Positions 42,142-51,898 of a stretch of DNA of 64,000 bases are shown one piece after another. This DNA comes from RGIG9060 sp052173655 (GTDB lineage Bacteria; Spirochaetota; Spirochaetia; Treponematales; Treponemataceae). Below the pieces are notes generated by a model. That model saw only the letters and a program-made list of their open reading frames with translations. It ran no database searches and was not told the origin of the DNA. Numbering within the stretch: the stretch's first letter is position 1; each line of letters starts with the position of its first letter. The stretch covers positions 186,001-250,000 of the forward strand of contig JBQMYD010000001.1 of assembly GCA_052173655.1 (NCBI GenBank), written 5' to 3'. The position numbers and the translations under genes were made by a program.

Positions 42142-43251
42142 ATGCAGATTGAAATGGAAAGTCTACAAGACTTTGAAATTTTTGTTTCAAAAATAAAAAC
42201 TAAAAAAGTTTATATCTTTGGTGCGGGGAATTATGGAAAGATATTTGCGGAATACTTTAATTCAATTGGTTTAAATTTTGAAGGTTTTATCGACAATAAT
42301 TCAAAACTTTGGGGAAAACAAGTTCTTGATAAGACCGTATGTAATTTAGATATAATTACCGATAAAGAAAATATCATTGTTTTTATTTCTATAAGTTCTG
42401 TAGCATATATTTTTGCTTATAAGCAAGTTTATGATCAATTATTGTCTTTTGGAATATGTGATGAAAATATAATCGAAATTTCAAAAAATATAAAATTAAC
42501 TCAAAAAATTGTGGAGCATTTAAAAAATGCTGATTTTTACATAAACAAATTAAACGATTTAAAAAATAAATATTTAGGCAAAAGAGCTTTTTTGATCGGT
42601 AACGGTCCAAGTTTGGATATAAAAGATCTTAATAAATTAAATAACGACTTATCTTATGGTTGCAATAATTTGATAGAAATTATGAAAAAACATAATTGGA
42701 AACCGTCTTTTTTCTACTTTGAAGATCCTGTTTTTATAAAAAATTATTTAAACACAAAGGAAAAAATAGAATATTTATCAAATTCGTGTGTTCTTATTTT
42801 TTCAAATATTATTTCAAATATTTTTGACGAATATAAAGATTGTTTTTCAAATTTATATTTTTTTACATGCAATAGATATACACTAAAAAAACCTAGTATA
42901 AGCGAAAATATTGTAAACGGTTTGAATGCAGGAGGAACTTCTTTATTTAGTATGCTTCAAATTTTAATATATATGGGAATAAAAGAAATATATCTTATAG
43001 GTGTAGATTTTTCCTTTAACAAAGAACTTTCATCTGATGGAAAACTTACTGTCAATGAGAAGATAAAAAATCATGCAGAAGGTATGAATCAAGCAAATGA
43101 AGGTATATATTATGTTGATCATATTCTTGAAGGATGGAAAGCTGCTAAAAGATATGCAGATACCCATGGAATAAAAATATATAATGCAACTCGAGGCGGA
43201 AAATTAGAAGTTTTCCCTAGGGTTGATTTTGATACATTGTTTAATAACTAA
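42142..43251 (+). CDS. Rossmann-like module fused to a Maf/DUF115-type transferase
   Basis: A 369-residue protein. Residues about 15-120 are the shared module (KVYIFGAGNYGKIF, then FIDNNSKLWG). Residues about 140-335 match the DUF115/Maf family, with LIGNGPSLDI near 151, YFEDP, NAGGTSLFSML and LIGVDFSFN. Maf proteins transfer nonulosonic acids, best known on flagellin. The next two genes make a CMP-activated nonulosonic acid, so this is a good candidate for its transferase; the acceptor could be flagellin or polysaccharide. An AAGGA site lies about 12 bases before the ATG. Confidence 0.82.
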   Translation: MQIEMESLQDFEIFVSKIKTKKVYIFGAGNYGKIFAEYFNSIGLNFEGFIDNNSKLWGKQVLDKTVCNLDIITDKENIIVFISISSVAYIFAYKQVYDQLLSFGICDENIIEISKNIKLTQKIVEHLKNADFYINKLNDLKNKYLGKRAFLIGNGPSLDIKDLNKLNNDLSYGCNNLIEIMKKHNWKPSFFYFEDPVFIKNYLNTKEKIEYLSNSCVLIFSNIISNIFDEYKDCFSNLYFFTCNRYTLKKPSISENIVNGLNAGGTSLFSMLQILIYMGIKEIYLIGVDFSFNKELSSDGKLTVNEKIKNHAEGMNQANEGIYYVDHILEGWKAAKRYADTHGIKIYNATRGGKLEVFPRVDFDTLFNN

Positions 43252-43268
43252 AAAAATAGGTAATACTT

Positions 43269-44909
43269 ATGAAAATTCTTGTTATTATTCCTGCCAGAGG
43301 TGGATCAAAGGGAATTCCTAAAAAAAATATTCGTTTAATGAATGGAAAACCTCTTATTTCGTATGCAATTTCTACTGCATTAGACAGTAAATTTGTTACC
43401 GATGTTTATGTCAGTACTGATAGTATTGAAATTGCAGATATTTCAAAAAAATTCGGTTCACAAGTTTTGATCAGAGATTCTTCTCTTGCAGGTGATGTTG
43501 TAACTTTAGATCCTGTAATTTACGATGGAATGAAAAAAGCAGAGGCATTAAACGGTTTTAATTATGATGCAATTATTACAATGCAACCAACCAGCCCTCT
43601 TACTTCTGTTGAAACTCTAAACGATGCAATAGAATATTTTATAAATGGAAAATTTGATACTCTTATCAGTGTTGTAAACAAACCTCATCTTTCTTGGCAA
43701 GAAAAAGATAATAAAATCATTCCAAATTATAAAGAACGATTAAATCGACAATTGCTTCCAAAAAATTATCTTGAAACCGGTGCTTTTTTGATTGTAAACA
43801 GAAAAACAATAACCGATAAAACCAGAATAGGTAAAAATATAGGGGTTTTTGAGGTTCCTGAGCGAGAAGCAATCGATATCGATGATGTTACAGATTGGGT
43901 TATGACAGAAACTCTAATGAAAAGAAAAAAGATACTTTTTAGAGCTGATGGTTATGTAAAACTTGGGATGGGACATATTTATAACTGTATTACATTGGCA
44001 TATTCTATGATTGAACATGAAGTTCTTTTTGTAACAAATGAAGACTGTCAATTAGGTATAAAAAAGATCGAAGAATCAAAACTTCATTATGTAACTATAA
44101 AAAATGAAGATGAACTTTTTTCTGTAATTGAAGATTACAAACCTGATATTTTTATAAATGATTGTCTTGACACACAAGCCGATTATATTTTAAGGCTTAA
44201 AAAAAAGGTTCCGCGTGTAGTTACGATTGAAGATATTGGTACCGGAGCTTATAAAGCAGATGCTGTCGTCAATGCTCTTTATGAAAATCCTGAAAATGCT
44301 ACAAAAAAATTTTACAGTGGTTATAAATATGTTTGTTTAAGGGATGAATTTATGGTTTCTAAAAACAAAGAATTCTCCCCGGATGTAAAAAACGTAATAG
44401 TTCTTTTTGGAGGGACGGATCCTTCAAACTTAAATAAAAAAACTTATCAGGCAGTTATGGAGTTGACTGATAAGTTTCCTGAAATAAAATTTTATTTTAT
44501 TACCGGTATTGGCTACGATTATGAAAAACAAGGAGTAGTTTCAAATGAGAAAAAAAACATTTTTGTTTGTCCTAATGTTCCAATGGTAACAAAATATATG
44601 CAAAATGCGGATCTTGCAATTACAAGTCAAGGTAGAACAATTTATGAACTAGCTTCTTTAGGAATTCCTGCTATAGTTCTTTCACAAAATGAAAGAGAAT
44701 TGACTCATAATTTTGCAAACATGAAACACGGTTTTTTAAATCTTGGACTTGGATGTAATGTAGATTCGAATACAATTTTCAGTACTTTTTCATGGCTTAT
44801 TGAAACTCCTGCTGTTAGAAAAAATATGCGAGAACTTATGTTGAGCTGTGAATTAAAGAGTGGATTAGAAAGGGTAAAAAAAATTATTCTTGGAGAATAT
44901 GATGATTAA
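43269..44909 (+). CDS. CMP-nonulosonate cytidylyltransferase fused to a PseG-like UDP-sugar hydrolase
   Basis: A 546-residue fusion. Residues 1-215 are a NeuA/PseF-type cytidylyltransferase (IPARGGSKGIPKKNI, TMQPTSPL, TGAFLIVNR). Residues about 218-546 are a PseG/SpsG-like hydrolase related to MurG (ADGYVKLGMGHIYNC with the GxGH motif, LFGGTDPSN, TSQGRTIYELASLG). PseG releases UDP from a UDP-diNAc-hexose before condensation by a NeuB-type synthase, and the cytidylyltransferase activates the final sugar. Two non-consecutive steps are thus on one chain. The next gene is the synthase between them. Start ATG with AGG upstream; the end overlaps neuB by eight bases. Confidence 0.88.
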   Translation: MKILVIIPARGGSKGIPKKNIRLMNGKPLISYAISTALDSKFVTDVYVSTDSIEIADISKKFGSQVLIRDSSLAGDVVTLDPVIYDGMKKAEALNGFNYDAIITMQPTSPLTSVETLNDAIEYFINGKFDTLISVVNKPHLSWQEKDNKIIPNYKERLNRQLLPKNYLETGAFLIVNRKTITDKTRIGKNIGVFEVPEREAIDIDDVTDWVMTETLMKRKKILFRADGYVKLGMGHIYNCITLAYSMIEHEVLFVTNEDCQLGIKKIEESKLHYVTIKNEDELFSVIEDYKPDIFINDCLDTQADYILRLKKKVPRVVTIEDIGTGAYKADAVVNALYENPENATKKFYSGYKYVCLRDEFMVSKNKEFSPDVKNVIVLFGGTDPSNLNKKTYQAVMELTDKFPEIKFYFITGIGYDYEKQGVVSNEKKNIFVCPNVPMVTKYMQNADLAITSQGRTIYELASLGIPAIVLSQNERELTHNFANMKHGFLNLGLGCNVDSNTIFSTFSWLIETPAVRKNMRELMLSCELKSGLERVKKIILGEYDD

Positions 44910-45972
44910 CAAAATTGAAGATAGAATAGAAAAAGGTCAATTTGTTTTGATAGCTGAAATTGGGGTAAATTATTATGACATTGCTGTTGAAAATAAAATA
45001 ACTCCTATACAAGCTGCAAAATTAATGATAAAAAAAGCCGCTGAAAGTGGAATTCATGCTGTAAAATTTCAAAGCTATAAAGCTGAAACTTTGGCTTCAA
45101 AAAATTCTCCGTATTATTGGGATATAAAAGAAGAACCTACAGATTCTCAATATAAACTTTTTAAAAAGTTTGACAGTTTTGGTAAAACAGAATATGAACA
45201 GCTTGCTGATTATTCTGAACAATGTGGAATTGAATTTTTATCAACTCCATTTGACCTGGAATCTGCTGATTATCTTGAACCTATTATGAATGTTTATAAG
45301 ATTTCTTCTTCAGATTTGAATAATTTAAATTTTATTGAATATCAAGCTAAAAAAAATAAAACAATTATACTTTCGGTTGGGGCTTCAAATCTTGATGAAA
45401 TAAAACGCTCTGTAGAATTGATACGAAAATATAATGATAAAAAACTTATTCTAATGCACTGTGTCTTGGAATACCCCACTCCTTATGAACACGCAAATTT
45501 AAAGAAAATATTGACCTTAAAAAAAGAATTTCCAAATTTAACAATTGGATATTCTGATCATACTAAGCCTGATGCTAATTATGATGTTTTAAAAACAGCA
45601 TATAATTTTGGTGCAACAATTATAGAAAAACATTATACTCTCAACAAAACTTTGAAAGGAAATGATCATTATCATGCTATGGATCCTTTTGATGCAAAAA
45701 AAATTATTGAAGGAATAGATTTTATAGAAAAATTGCACGGCGTTCAGGATATAGTTTGTCTTGAAAGTGAAAAGAAAGCTCGCGAAAATGCACGACGTTC
45801 TATCGTTGCCACTTGCAATATAAAAGCCGGTGAATCAATTACAAAAGATATGCTTACATGGAAGCGTCCGGGAAGCGGAATAAATGCAGACAATTACGAC
45901 AAAATTATTGGAAAACGAGCTGTTTGTGATATTGAGTATGATACGGTATTGCAGTGGAATATGATAAGGTAA
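44902..45972 (+). CDS. NeuB-family nonulosonic acid synthase
   Basis: A 356-residue enzyme that condenses a hexosamine with phosphoenolpyruvate to a nine-carbon sialic-type acid. AEIGVNYYDIA, VKFQSYKAE, STPFDLESADYL, KISSSDLNN and GYSDHTKP are family motifs. The C-terminal 60 residues form an antifreeze-like SAF domain (RRSIVATCNIKAGESIT). It cannot be told whether the product is pseudaminic, legionaminic or neuraminic acid; the PseG-like partner favours the first two. I chose the ATG at 44902, six bases after GGAG, over a TTG at 44890. It overlaps the previous gene by eight bases. Confidence 0.93.
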   Translation: MINKIEDRIEKGQFVLIAEIGVNYYDIAVENKITPIQAAKLMIKKAAESGIHAVKFQSYKAETLASKNSPYYWDIKEEPTDSQYKLFKKFDSFGKTEYEQLADYSEQCGIEFLSTPFDLESADYLEPIMNVYKISSSDLNNLNFIEYQAKKNKTIILSVGASNLDEIKRSVELIRKYNDKKLILMHCVLEYPTPYEHANLKKILTLKKEFPNLTIGYSDHTKPDANYDVLKTAYNFGATIIEKHYTLNKTLKGNDHYHAMDPFDAKKIIEGIDFIEKLHGVQDIVCLESEKKARENARRSIVATCNIKAGESITKDMLTWKRPGSGINADNYDKIIGKRAVCDIEYDTVLQWNMIR

Positions 45973-45978
45973 AACAAT

Positions 45979-47166
45979 ATGAAAAATTTAGAAGAATATA
46001 AAATTTCTGTAATAGTACCTGTATACAATGTTCGCAATTATTTACCTAAGTGTATTGAAAGTATAATAAATCAAACCCATAAAAATTTGGAAATAATTTT
46101 AGTTGATGACGGCTCAACGGACGATTCTGGGAAAATTTGTGATGAATATGGCTTGAAAGATGATAGAATAGTTGTCATTCATAAAAAAAATGGGGGGCTA
46201 ACTTCCGGAAGAAAAGCCGGTATAAACATTGCTACAGGAAATTATGTAGGTTTTGTAGATGGTGATGACTGGATTGATTCAGATATGTATGAAACTTTGT
46301 TGAGCTATGCAATAGAAAACTATGCCCAGATTGTTTTAAGCGATATGTATCGACATAAATTTACAGGGGAACAGACTGTTTGGAGCGGTGCTTGGCTTTC
46401 GGAAGGTTGCTATGAAGTTTCCGCTCAAGAAAAACTCATTGTTTCAAATTTAATCTCCGGTATTAATTCAAAAAATAAGGGAATAAATGGTGGAGTTCAC
46501 ATAAAGTTGTTTGAGTTAAATCTTATTAAAGATATTGTTCTTTCAATAGATGATAGACTTACAGGAATTGCAGATGATAAGGTTATAGTTTATCCGGCAA
46601 TCTTGAATTCAAAACGAATCTATGTTTTACATAAAGCTTTTTATCATGGAGTTGATCGAAAAGATTCTGCTACTCACTCCGTACAAAAAAATGCTCTACT
46701 TGTGTTGCAGTTAGTTTATGATTATCTGAAACAATATTTTGAAAAATCTGAGCATAAAGAAGTTTTGATGAAACAACTTAATTCTTTTATTTTACAATCT
46801 ACAATTTCAAATTTAAATGATTGGGCAGGATATACACTTGTTCCTTCTTACTTCATTTCAGAACCAATTATTATGGGGAAAAATATAGTTTTATATGGAG
46901 CCGGAAAGGTTGGAAAATCAGTTTATTCACAGCTTGTTGCTACAAATTTTTGTAATATAGTTTTATGGTGTGATAAGATAATTAACGAGGAACGAAAAAT
47001 TTACTCTTCCAATAAAATTAAGGAAGTTAAATTTGATTTTATTCTTGTTGCTGTGTTAGAGGAAGCAGTTTTTGAGTCAATAAAGAAAGAATTAGTTTTT
47101 TTGGAAATTCCGCAAGAAAAAATTTTGTGGTCAAAGATTGTACCCATTAATGAATTCTTTAGGTAG
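45979..47166 (+). CDS. GT2 glycosyltransferase with C-terminal Rossmann-like module
   Basis: A 395-residue protein. Residues about 9-240 are GT2 (SVIVPVYNVRNYL, LVDDGSTDDSG, FVDGDDW). Residues about 298-390 are the shared module (IVLYGAGKVGKSV, CDK about 25 residues later, FDFILVAVLE, IPQEKILW). The tail is a close relative of that at 48225, and the two also share long stretches of similar DNA in the GT2 core, so they are recent duplicates. The sugar and linkage are unknown. It starts six bases after neuB. Confidence 0.88.
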   Translation: MKNLEEYKISVIVPVYNVRNYLPKCIESIINQTHKNLEIILVDDGSTDDSGKICDEYGLKDDRIVVIHKKNGGLTSGRKAGINIATGNYVGFVDGDDWIDSDMYETLLSYAIENYAQIVLSDMYRHKFTGEQTVWSGAWLSEGCYEVSAQEKLIVSNLISGINSKNKGINGGVHIKLFELNLIKDIVLSIDDRLTGIADDKVIVYPAILNSKRIYVLHKAFYHGVDRKDSATHSVQKNALLVLQLVYDYLKQYFEKSEHKEVLMKQLNSFILQSTISNLNDWAGYTLVPSYFISEPIIMGKNIVLYGAGKVGKSVYSQLVATNFCNIVLWCDKIINEERKIYSSNKIKEVKFDFILVAVLEEAVFESIKKELVFLEIPQEKILWSKIVPINEFFR

Positions 47167-47175
47167 GAGTAAAAT

Positions 47176-48204
47176 TTGGAAAATATTGTTGAAGCATCAG
47201 TGGATGCTGTTTTAAGAAACGCTAATGACCGTATCGTAGCTATATGGGGAGGTGGATACAAATATTCCGTACAAATACAAAAACTTCTAAAAAATAAAGT
47301 AAAAGATATAATTTTTATTGACAATGATCAAAGTAAACAAAATAATTTGGTATTTTCTCCGAATTATGTATATAAAAACGGGGGTAAAGAACGTTTTTAT
47401 GTGGTTTGCCCGATTTTGTTTCACAAAGAAATAAAAGAAGAGTTAATAAATAATTCATTTAAAAATATCTTAGACTTTTTTTATTTTCACGATGATGTTG
47501 TAGTTGATGAAAGTGATTACTTTGAAGATAAACGTGGAAATAAAATAATAGGAAATTATAAAGGTTTTGATATTGCTTTTATAGGTGATAATAATATCAT
47601 AAAAATAAACGGACAGAATACAGGTGATTATAACTTAAAAATAAGGCTTGAATGTAATTCCTATTTAGAAATTGGGGAAAATTGTAAATTTGTAGGTGGA
47701 ACACTTTATGCTTGCTTGGCAAAAATTGTTATAGGTAATAATTGTTTTTTTCAAAGTAGATTAAAAATTGCTTCATACGCATACAGTTCACTTAACATAG
47801 GTAATAATACTTCAATATCACATAACTGTTTTATAAATGTAGATCACTATACAAACATAAGTATTGGAGATAACTGTATGTTTTCATTTGATTGTGTACT
47901 TCAATCAAATGATGGACATCCAATCTTTGATTTAAATACTGGAAAAAATATTAATAATTCTGTAGATATTGCAAAACAAAAAAAAATTGTATTGGAAAAT
48001 CATGTTTGGTTAGGAATGCGAGTTATATGTCTAGGAACTACATTGATAAAAGAAGGATCGGTTGTAGGTGCAGCTTCTTTAGTAAAAAAAGAATTTTCCA
48101 AAAAAAATTGTATTTTAGCAGGAAGTCCGGCTAAAATAATAAGAGAGGACATAAGATGGGAAAAATATAATCCATTTGATAAATTACATATTCTAAATAC
48201 ATAG
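47176..48204 (+). CDS. Rossmann-like module fused to a left-handed beta-helix acetyltransferase
   Basis: A 342-residue protein starting at TTG, supported by AGGAG exactly six bases upstream and no suitable ATG nearby. Residues about 14-105 are the shared module, slightly divergent (IVAIWGGGYKYSV, FIDNDQSKQ). Residues about 125-335 are hexapeptide repeats typical of O-acetyltransferases (IGENCKFVGG, IGNNTSISHNC, ISIGDNCMFSFDC, VWLGMRVICLGT, AGSPAKI). The arrangement resembles PglD, where an N-terminal Rossmann-type fold precedes the hexapeptide domain. It probably acetylates a sugar of the glycan. Confidence 0.85.
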   Translation: MENIVEASVDAVLRNANDRIVAIWGGGYKYSVQIQKLLKNKVKDIIFIDNDQSKQNNLVFSPNYVYKNGGKERFYVVCPILFHKEIKEELINNSFKNILDFFYFHDDVVVDESDYFEDKRGNKIIGNYKGFDIAFIGDNNIIKINGQNTGDYNLKIRLECNSYLEIGENCKFVGGTLYACLAKIVIGNNCFFQSRLKIASYAYSSLNIGNNTSISHNCFINVDHYTNISIGDNCMFSFDCVLQSNDGHPIFDLNTGKNINNSVDIAKQKKIVLENHVWLGMRVICLGTTLIKEGSVVGAASLVKKEFSKKNCILAGSPAKIIREDIRWEKYNPFDKLHILNT

Positions 48205-48224
48205 AATTATGAAAGAGGTGATAG

Positions 48225-49406
48225 ATGAAAAGTGAATTAATTTCTGTTATCATACCTGTTTACAATGCAGAAAATTATATAAGGGAATGTTTAGAAAGTA
48301 TTATCAATCAAACATATAAAAATCTTGAAATAATACTTGTAGATGACGGTTCAACTGATAATTCAGGAAAAATTTGTGATGAATACGCACAAAAAGATTC
48401 AAGGATAAAAGTTATTCATAAGGAAAACGTGGGGCAGCAAAAAGCACGAATGTCTGGAATAAAAATTGCAACTGGAGATTACGTGTCTTTTATTGACAGC
48501 GACGATTATATAGAATTAAATACTTATCAAACTTTTTATAAACAATTTTGTGCAGGATATGATGTTATATGCTTTGGAATGAATCTTGTAGATCAGAACA
48601 GAAATTTTATATCTTTACGAACTGATAAATTGCCGGAAAAACTGTATGAAAGCCAAGAAGATATAGCATTTGTTTTAAAAAATTTTATATCTTGTGATAA
48701 AAATGATTATACTTCTTACGGAATTCTAAATAGCCTTGCCACAAAGGTTATAAAAAAAACGATAATAGATAAAATAATAGAAAAAGATATTTATTACATA
48801 CGTATTGGTGAAGATTTTCAATTTACTTTACTTGCACTTTTACAATGTAAAAGTATTTTTATTACACATACTCCATTTTATAATTATAGACAAAATTCTG
48901 ATTCAGTTACGCATAATTTACATGAAAATTATTTAACTGAGTTAAATGAATTGTATAAGTTTTTCATAAAAGAAACAAAAGATTGTCCATACAAAGATGA
49001 AATGAAGGAAAAATTTGTACAAAGATTTATGCACGATGTCATAAATTTAACTCCAACCTTCTTGGGGTTTGATTATTCTCAGGAATTTTATAAATATATT
49101 TTTCCTGATTTTAATAAAATCGAAAATAAAAGAATAGTAATTTATGGAGCCGGAAAGGTCGGAAAATGTTATTATCGATATATACCAAAGCTTTCAGATT
49201 CAAAAATTGTTTTATGGATTGATAAATATGTTGATAAGGCGAAAAACGATCTTGTAGAGCCTATTGAAAAAGTAAAAACTCAAGAATACGATTATATTAT
49301 TGTTGCTGTATTACGTTCTGAAATTGCAGAAGAAATAACCGCTGAATTAAAACAACTTGGGATTCCGCAAGAAAAAATACTGTGGAAAAAACCTGTTCTA
49401 CTTTAA
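48225..49406 (+). CDS. GT2 glycosyltransferase with C-terminal Rossmann-like module (paralogue)
   Basis: A 393-residue protein. Residues about 6-240 are GT2 (SVIIPVYNAENYI, LVDDGSTDNSG, FIDSDDY). Residues about 300-390 are the module (IVIYGAGKVGKCYY, IDK, YDYIIVAVLR, IPQEKILWKK). It is the closest relative of the gene at 45979; the intervening acetyltransferase gene separates the pair. A GAGGTG site precedes the ATG. Confidence 0.88.
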   Translation: MKSELISVIIPVYNAENYIRECLESIINQTYKNLEIILVDDGSTDNSGKICDEYAQKDSRIKVIHKENVGQQKARMSGIKIATGDYVSFIDSDDYIELNTYQTFYKQFCAGYDVICFGMNLVDQNRNFISLRTDKLPEKLYESQEDIAFVLKNFISCDKNDYTSYGILNSLATKVIKKTIIDKIIEKDIYYIRIGEDFQFTLLALLQCKSIFITHTPFYNYRQNSDSVTHNLHENYLTELNELYKFFIKETKDCPYKDEMKEKFVQRFMHDVINLTPTFLGFDYSQEFYKYIFPDFNKIENKRIVIYGAGKVGKCYYRYIPKLSDSKIVLWIDKYVDKAKNDLVEPIEKVKTQEYDYIIVAVLRSEIAEEITAELKQLGIPQEKILWKKPVLL

Positions 49407-49446
49407 CATAGAGTAAAAATAAAATTAGGAGTCTATAACAATCAAT

Positions 49447-50874
49447 ATGAAAATAATCTCATTTTATTTACCGCAATTTCATCAAGTTCCGGAAAACGAT
49501 GAATGGTGGGGAAAAGGTTTTACAGAATGGATGGCGGTAAAAGATGCAAAACCTTTATTTGACAATCATGAACAACCTAGAGTTCCCTTAGACAATAATT
49601 ATTATAATCTACTTGAAAAACAAACTATGATGAAGCAGGCAGATTTAATGCAAAAATATAATGTATTTGGGCAATGTTTTTATCATTATTGGTTTAAAAA
49701 TGGACGGAAAATTCTTGAAAAACCTGCGGAAAATTTGTTGGAATGGAAAGATATCAATATGCCGTTTTGTTTTTCTTGGGCAAATGAGTCTTGGATTAGG
49801 AGTTGGAGTTCTATAAAAAACGCAGGAGGAAATGATTGGTGCCCTAAATTTGATAAAAAAATAAAAAATAATAATGGCATGCTACTTGAACAAGATTATG
49901 GAAGCCGTAAAGATTGGGAAGAACATTTTTATTATTTATTGCCATTTTTTAAAGATGAAAGATATATAAAACTAAATAATTCTCCCGTTTTTATCTTTTA
50001 TCGTTCAAATAAGATAGATTGCTTAGTGGAAATGGTAACTTGTTGGCGTTCTTTGGCGAAAAAAGAAGGCTTTGCTGATTTATATCTTATAGGCAGAAAT
50101 GAAAGAGAAGAAGTTCTGGATGCAACTTTTGAGCATCAACCGTCTTCTGCTTTTAACATTTCAATTTGTTTACGTAAAGATAAAATGGCTCTGTATGATT
50201 ATCAAACTGTTTGTAAAAATATTTTATTTTATGAAACTAATTTAGAAAAAAAAATGTATTATTGTGCTTTTTCAGGTTATGATGATACGCCAAGAAGAGG
50301 TGAAAATGGAGTTGTTGTAAAAAATATTTCTCCTAAAATTTTTGAAGATAGTTTGACTAAAATTTTGAAATTTTCAGAGAATCAAGGTAATGAATTTGTT
50401 TTTATTAATGCATGGAATGAGTGGGGAGAAGGAATGTATCTTGAACCTGATGAAAAAAATAAATATTCTTATCTTCAAAGTATAAAAAATTCTATGCAAA
50501 ATTATAAAAATTGCGAACTGCCTTCTGCTTCTTTAAAATTAAACTTAAATAAAAAATTTATAATTTTCGGAACGGGAGAGTTTTTTTCTAAAAAAGAAAA
50601 ATTACTTCAAAAATTTTCATTTATGGACAATGTTGAATGCTTTCTTGATAATGATCCGAAAAAAAATAATACTGCAATTTATAATAAGAAAATTTTTTTA
50701 CCGGAGAAATTTTCTGAATCTTCCTATGATTATATTTTATTGATGTCAAACAAATATGAAGAAAAAATGAAAGAACAGTTAATTGGTTTAAAAGTTCCGA
50801 AGGAAAAAATTTTAACTTGGGTTGAATTTGCAGAAAAATATCTGTTCCAAAAACTTCCTGATGTGGATAAATAA
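49447..50874 (+). CDS. WbsX-family protein with C-terminal Rossmann-like module
   Basis: A 475-residue protein. Residues about 1-350 belong to the WbsX/GH99-like family found in polysaccharide loci (ISFYLPQFHQVPEND, GKGFTEWMAV, FCFSWANESWIRSW, FINAWNEWGEGMYLEPD). Residues about 370-470 are the shared module (FIIFGTGEFFSKK, LDNDPKK, VPKEKILTWVEF). Whether WbsX proteins transfer or cleave sugars is not settled. The nearest AGGAG lies about 15 bases before the ATG, further than usual, but the conserved N-terminus supports this start. Confidence 0.85.
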   Translation: MKIISFYLPQFHQVPENDEWWGKGFTEWMAVKDAKPLFDNHEQPRVPLDNNYYNLLEKQTMMKQADLMQKYNVFGQCFYHYWFKNGRKILEKPAENLLEWKDINMPFCFSWANESWIRSWSSIKNAGGNDWCPKFDKKIKNNNGMLLEQDYGSRKDWEEHFYYLLPFFKDERYIKLNNSPVFIFYRSNKIDCLVEMVTCWRSLAKKEGFADLYLIGRNEREEVLDATFEHQPSSAFNISICLRKDKMALYDYQTVCKNILFYETNLEKKMYYCAFSGYDDTPRRGENGVVVKNISPKIFEDSLTKILKFSENQGNEFVFINAWNEWGEGMYLEPDEKNKYSYLQSIKNSMQNYKNCELPSASLKLNLNKKFIIFGTGEFFSKKEKLLQKFSFMDNVECFLDNDPKKNNTAIYNKKIFLPEKFSESSYDYILLMSNKYEEKMKEQLIGLKVPKEKILTWVEFAEKYLFQKLPDVDK

Positions 50875-50944
50875 GCACTTTAATAATTAACGAGATTTTT
50901 TGTGATATATTTTAGAAATGAATATTTTTTTACGGTAAAATTTT

Positions 50945-51898
50945 ATGGAAATTGAAAAATTTAGAGAGTTATCCGAAAAATTGATTTTAGAAAAAATTGA
51001 TTTTCTAAAATCAAAGAAAATTGTAATTTGGGGATGCGGTAAAGGCGGTAAAATTGTTTGTGAAATCTTAAAACGAAATAAAATCGATGTTAGTTTTTAT
51101 ATAGATTCAAAGAAAGAGCTTCAGGATAACATAACTGTTTTTGACAAAGATATTTTGCTAAGAACAAAAGAATATTTTGTAATAGTTGCACTGCTTTCCT
51201 TTAATTGTGAAGTTTCGGATTTCTTAAATTCAATTCTCTATGATGAAACAAATTATTTGTATTTGGCACAAGGGTATGATTATAACTTAGAAGATACCGA
51301 ATATAAAGGTTGCAAAATAGGATACTGTACATACGGCTATAAAGATTTATTGCAAATTTTTCCTTTAGCAAAATCAATTGGCAGATTTTGTTCAATCAAT
51401 GGCACTGCAAGAATTTGGAACAACCATTCTTTGGATTGTGTTTCAACCCACCCTTTTTTAGACCATCCTTTGTTTAACACACAAGAACAAATGAAAGCTG
51501 TTAATAGCTATGTAGGAAAATATGGAAAACATTTAAATAATGCTGTGTATGAAAACAGCAAAATTCGGAAAAATGAATATCTTACAATCGGTAATGATGT
51601 TTGGATTGGAGCGAATGTTGTATTGCTTCCCGGTATCAATATTGCAGACGGTGCAGTTATTGCAGCCGGCAGTGTTGTAACAAAAGATATAGAACCGTAT
51701 GCTATTGTTGGAGGAATTCCTGCTAAATTAATAAAGTATCGTTTTTCAAAAAATATAATTGAATCGTTTTTGAGAATAAAGTGGTGGAATTGGGATTTAA
51801 AAAAAATTAGAGAAAATCAAGAATTATTTTATCAACCGGAATTGTTTTGTAAAACTTTTGATAATGATTTTTTTTATAGCAGGGAAAATAAAATATGA
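50945..51898 (+). CDS. Rossmann-like module fused to a CatB-type acetyltransferase
   Basis: A 317-residue protein. Residues about 18-115 are the module (IVIWGCGKGGKIV, IDSKKE). Residues about 130-290 resemble the CatB/Vat xenobiotic O-acetyltransferase group (SIGRFCSINGTARIW, STHPFL, IGNDVWIGANVVLLPG, GAVIAAGSVVTKDI, IVGGIPAKLIKYRF). In polysaccharide loci such enzymes O-acetylate sugars. A 70-base gap precedes it with no clear promoter. Its stop overlaps the next ATG (ATGA). Confidence 0.86.
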   Translation: MEIEKFRELSEKLILEKIDFLKSKKIVIWGCGKGGKIVCEILKRNKIDVSFYIDSKKELQDNITVFDKDILLRTKEYFVIVALLSFNCEVSDFLNSILYDETNYLYLAQGYDYNLEDTEYKGCKIGYCTYGYKDLLQIFPLAKSIGRFCSINGTARIWNNHSLDCVSTHPFLDHPLFNTQEQMKAVNSYVGKYGKHLNNAVYENSKIRKNEYLTIGNDVWIGANVVLLPGINIADGAVIAAGSVVTKDIEPYAIVGGIPAKLIKYRFSKNIIESFLRIKWWNWDLKKIRENQELFYQPELFCKTFDNDFFYSRENKI

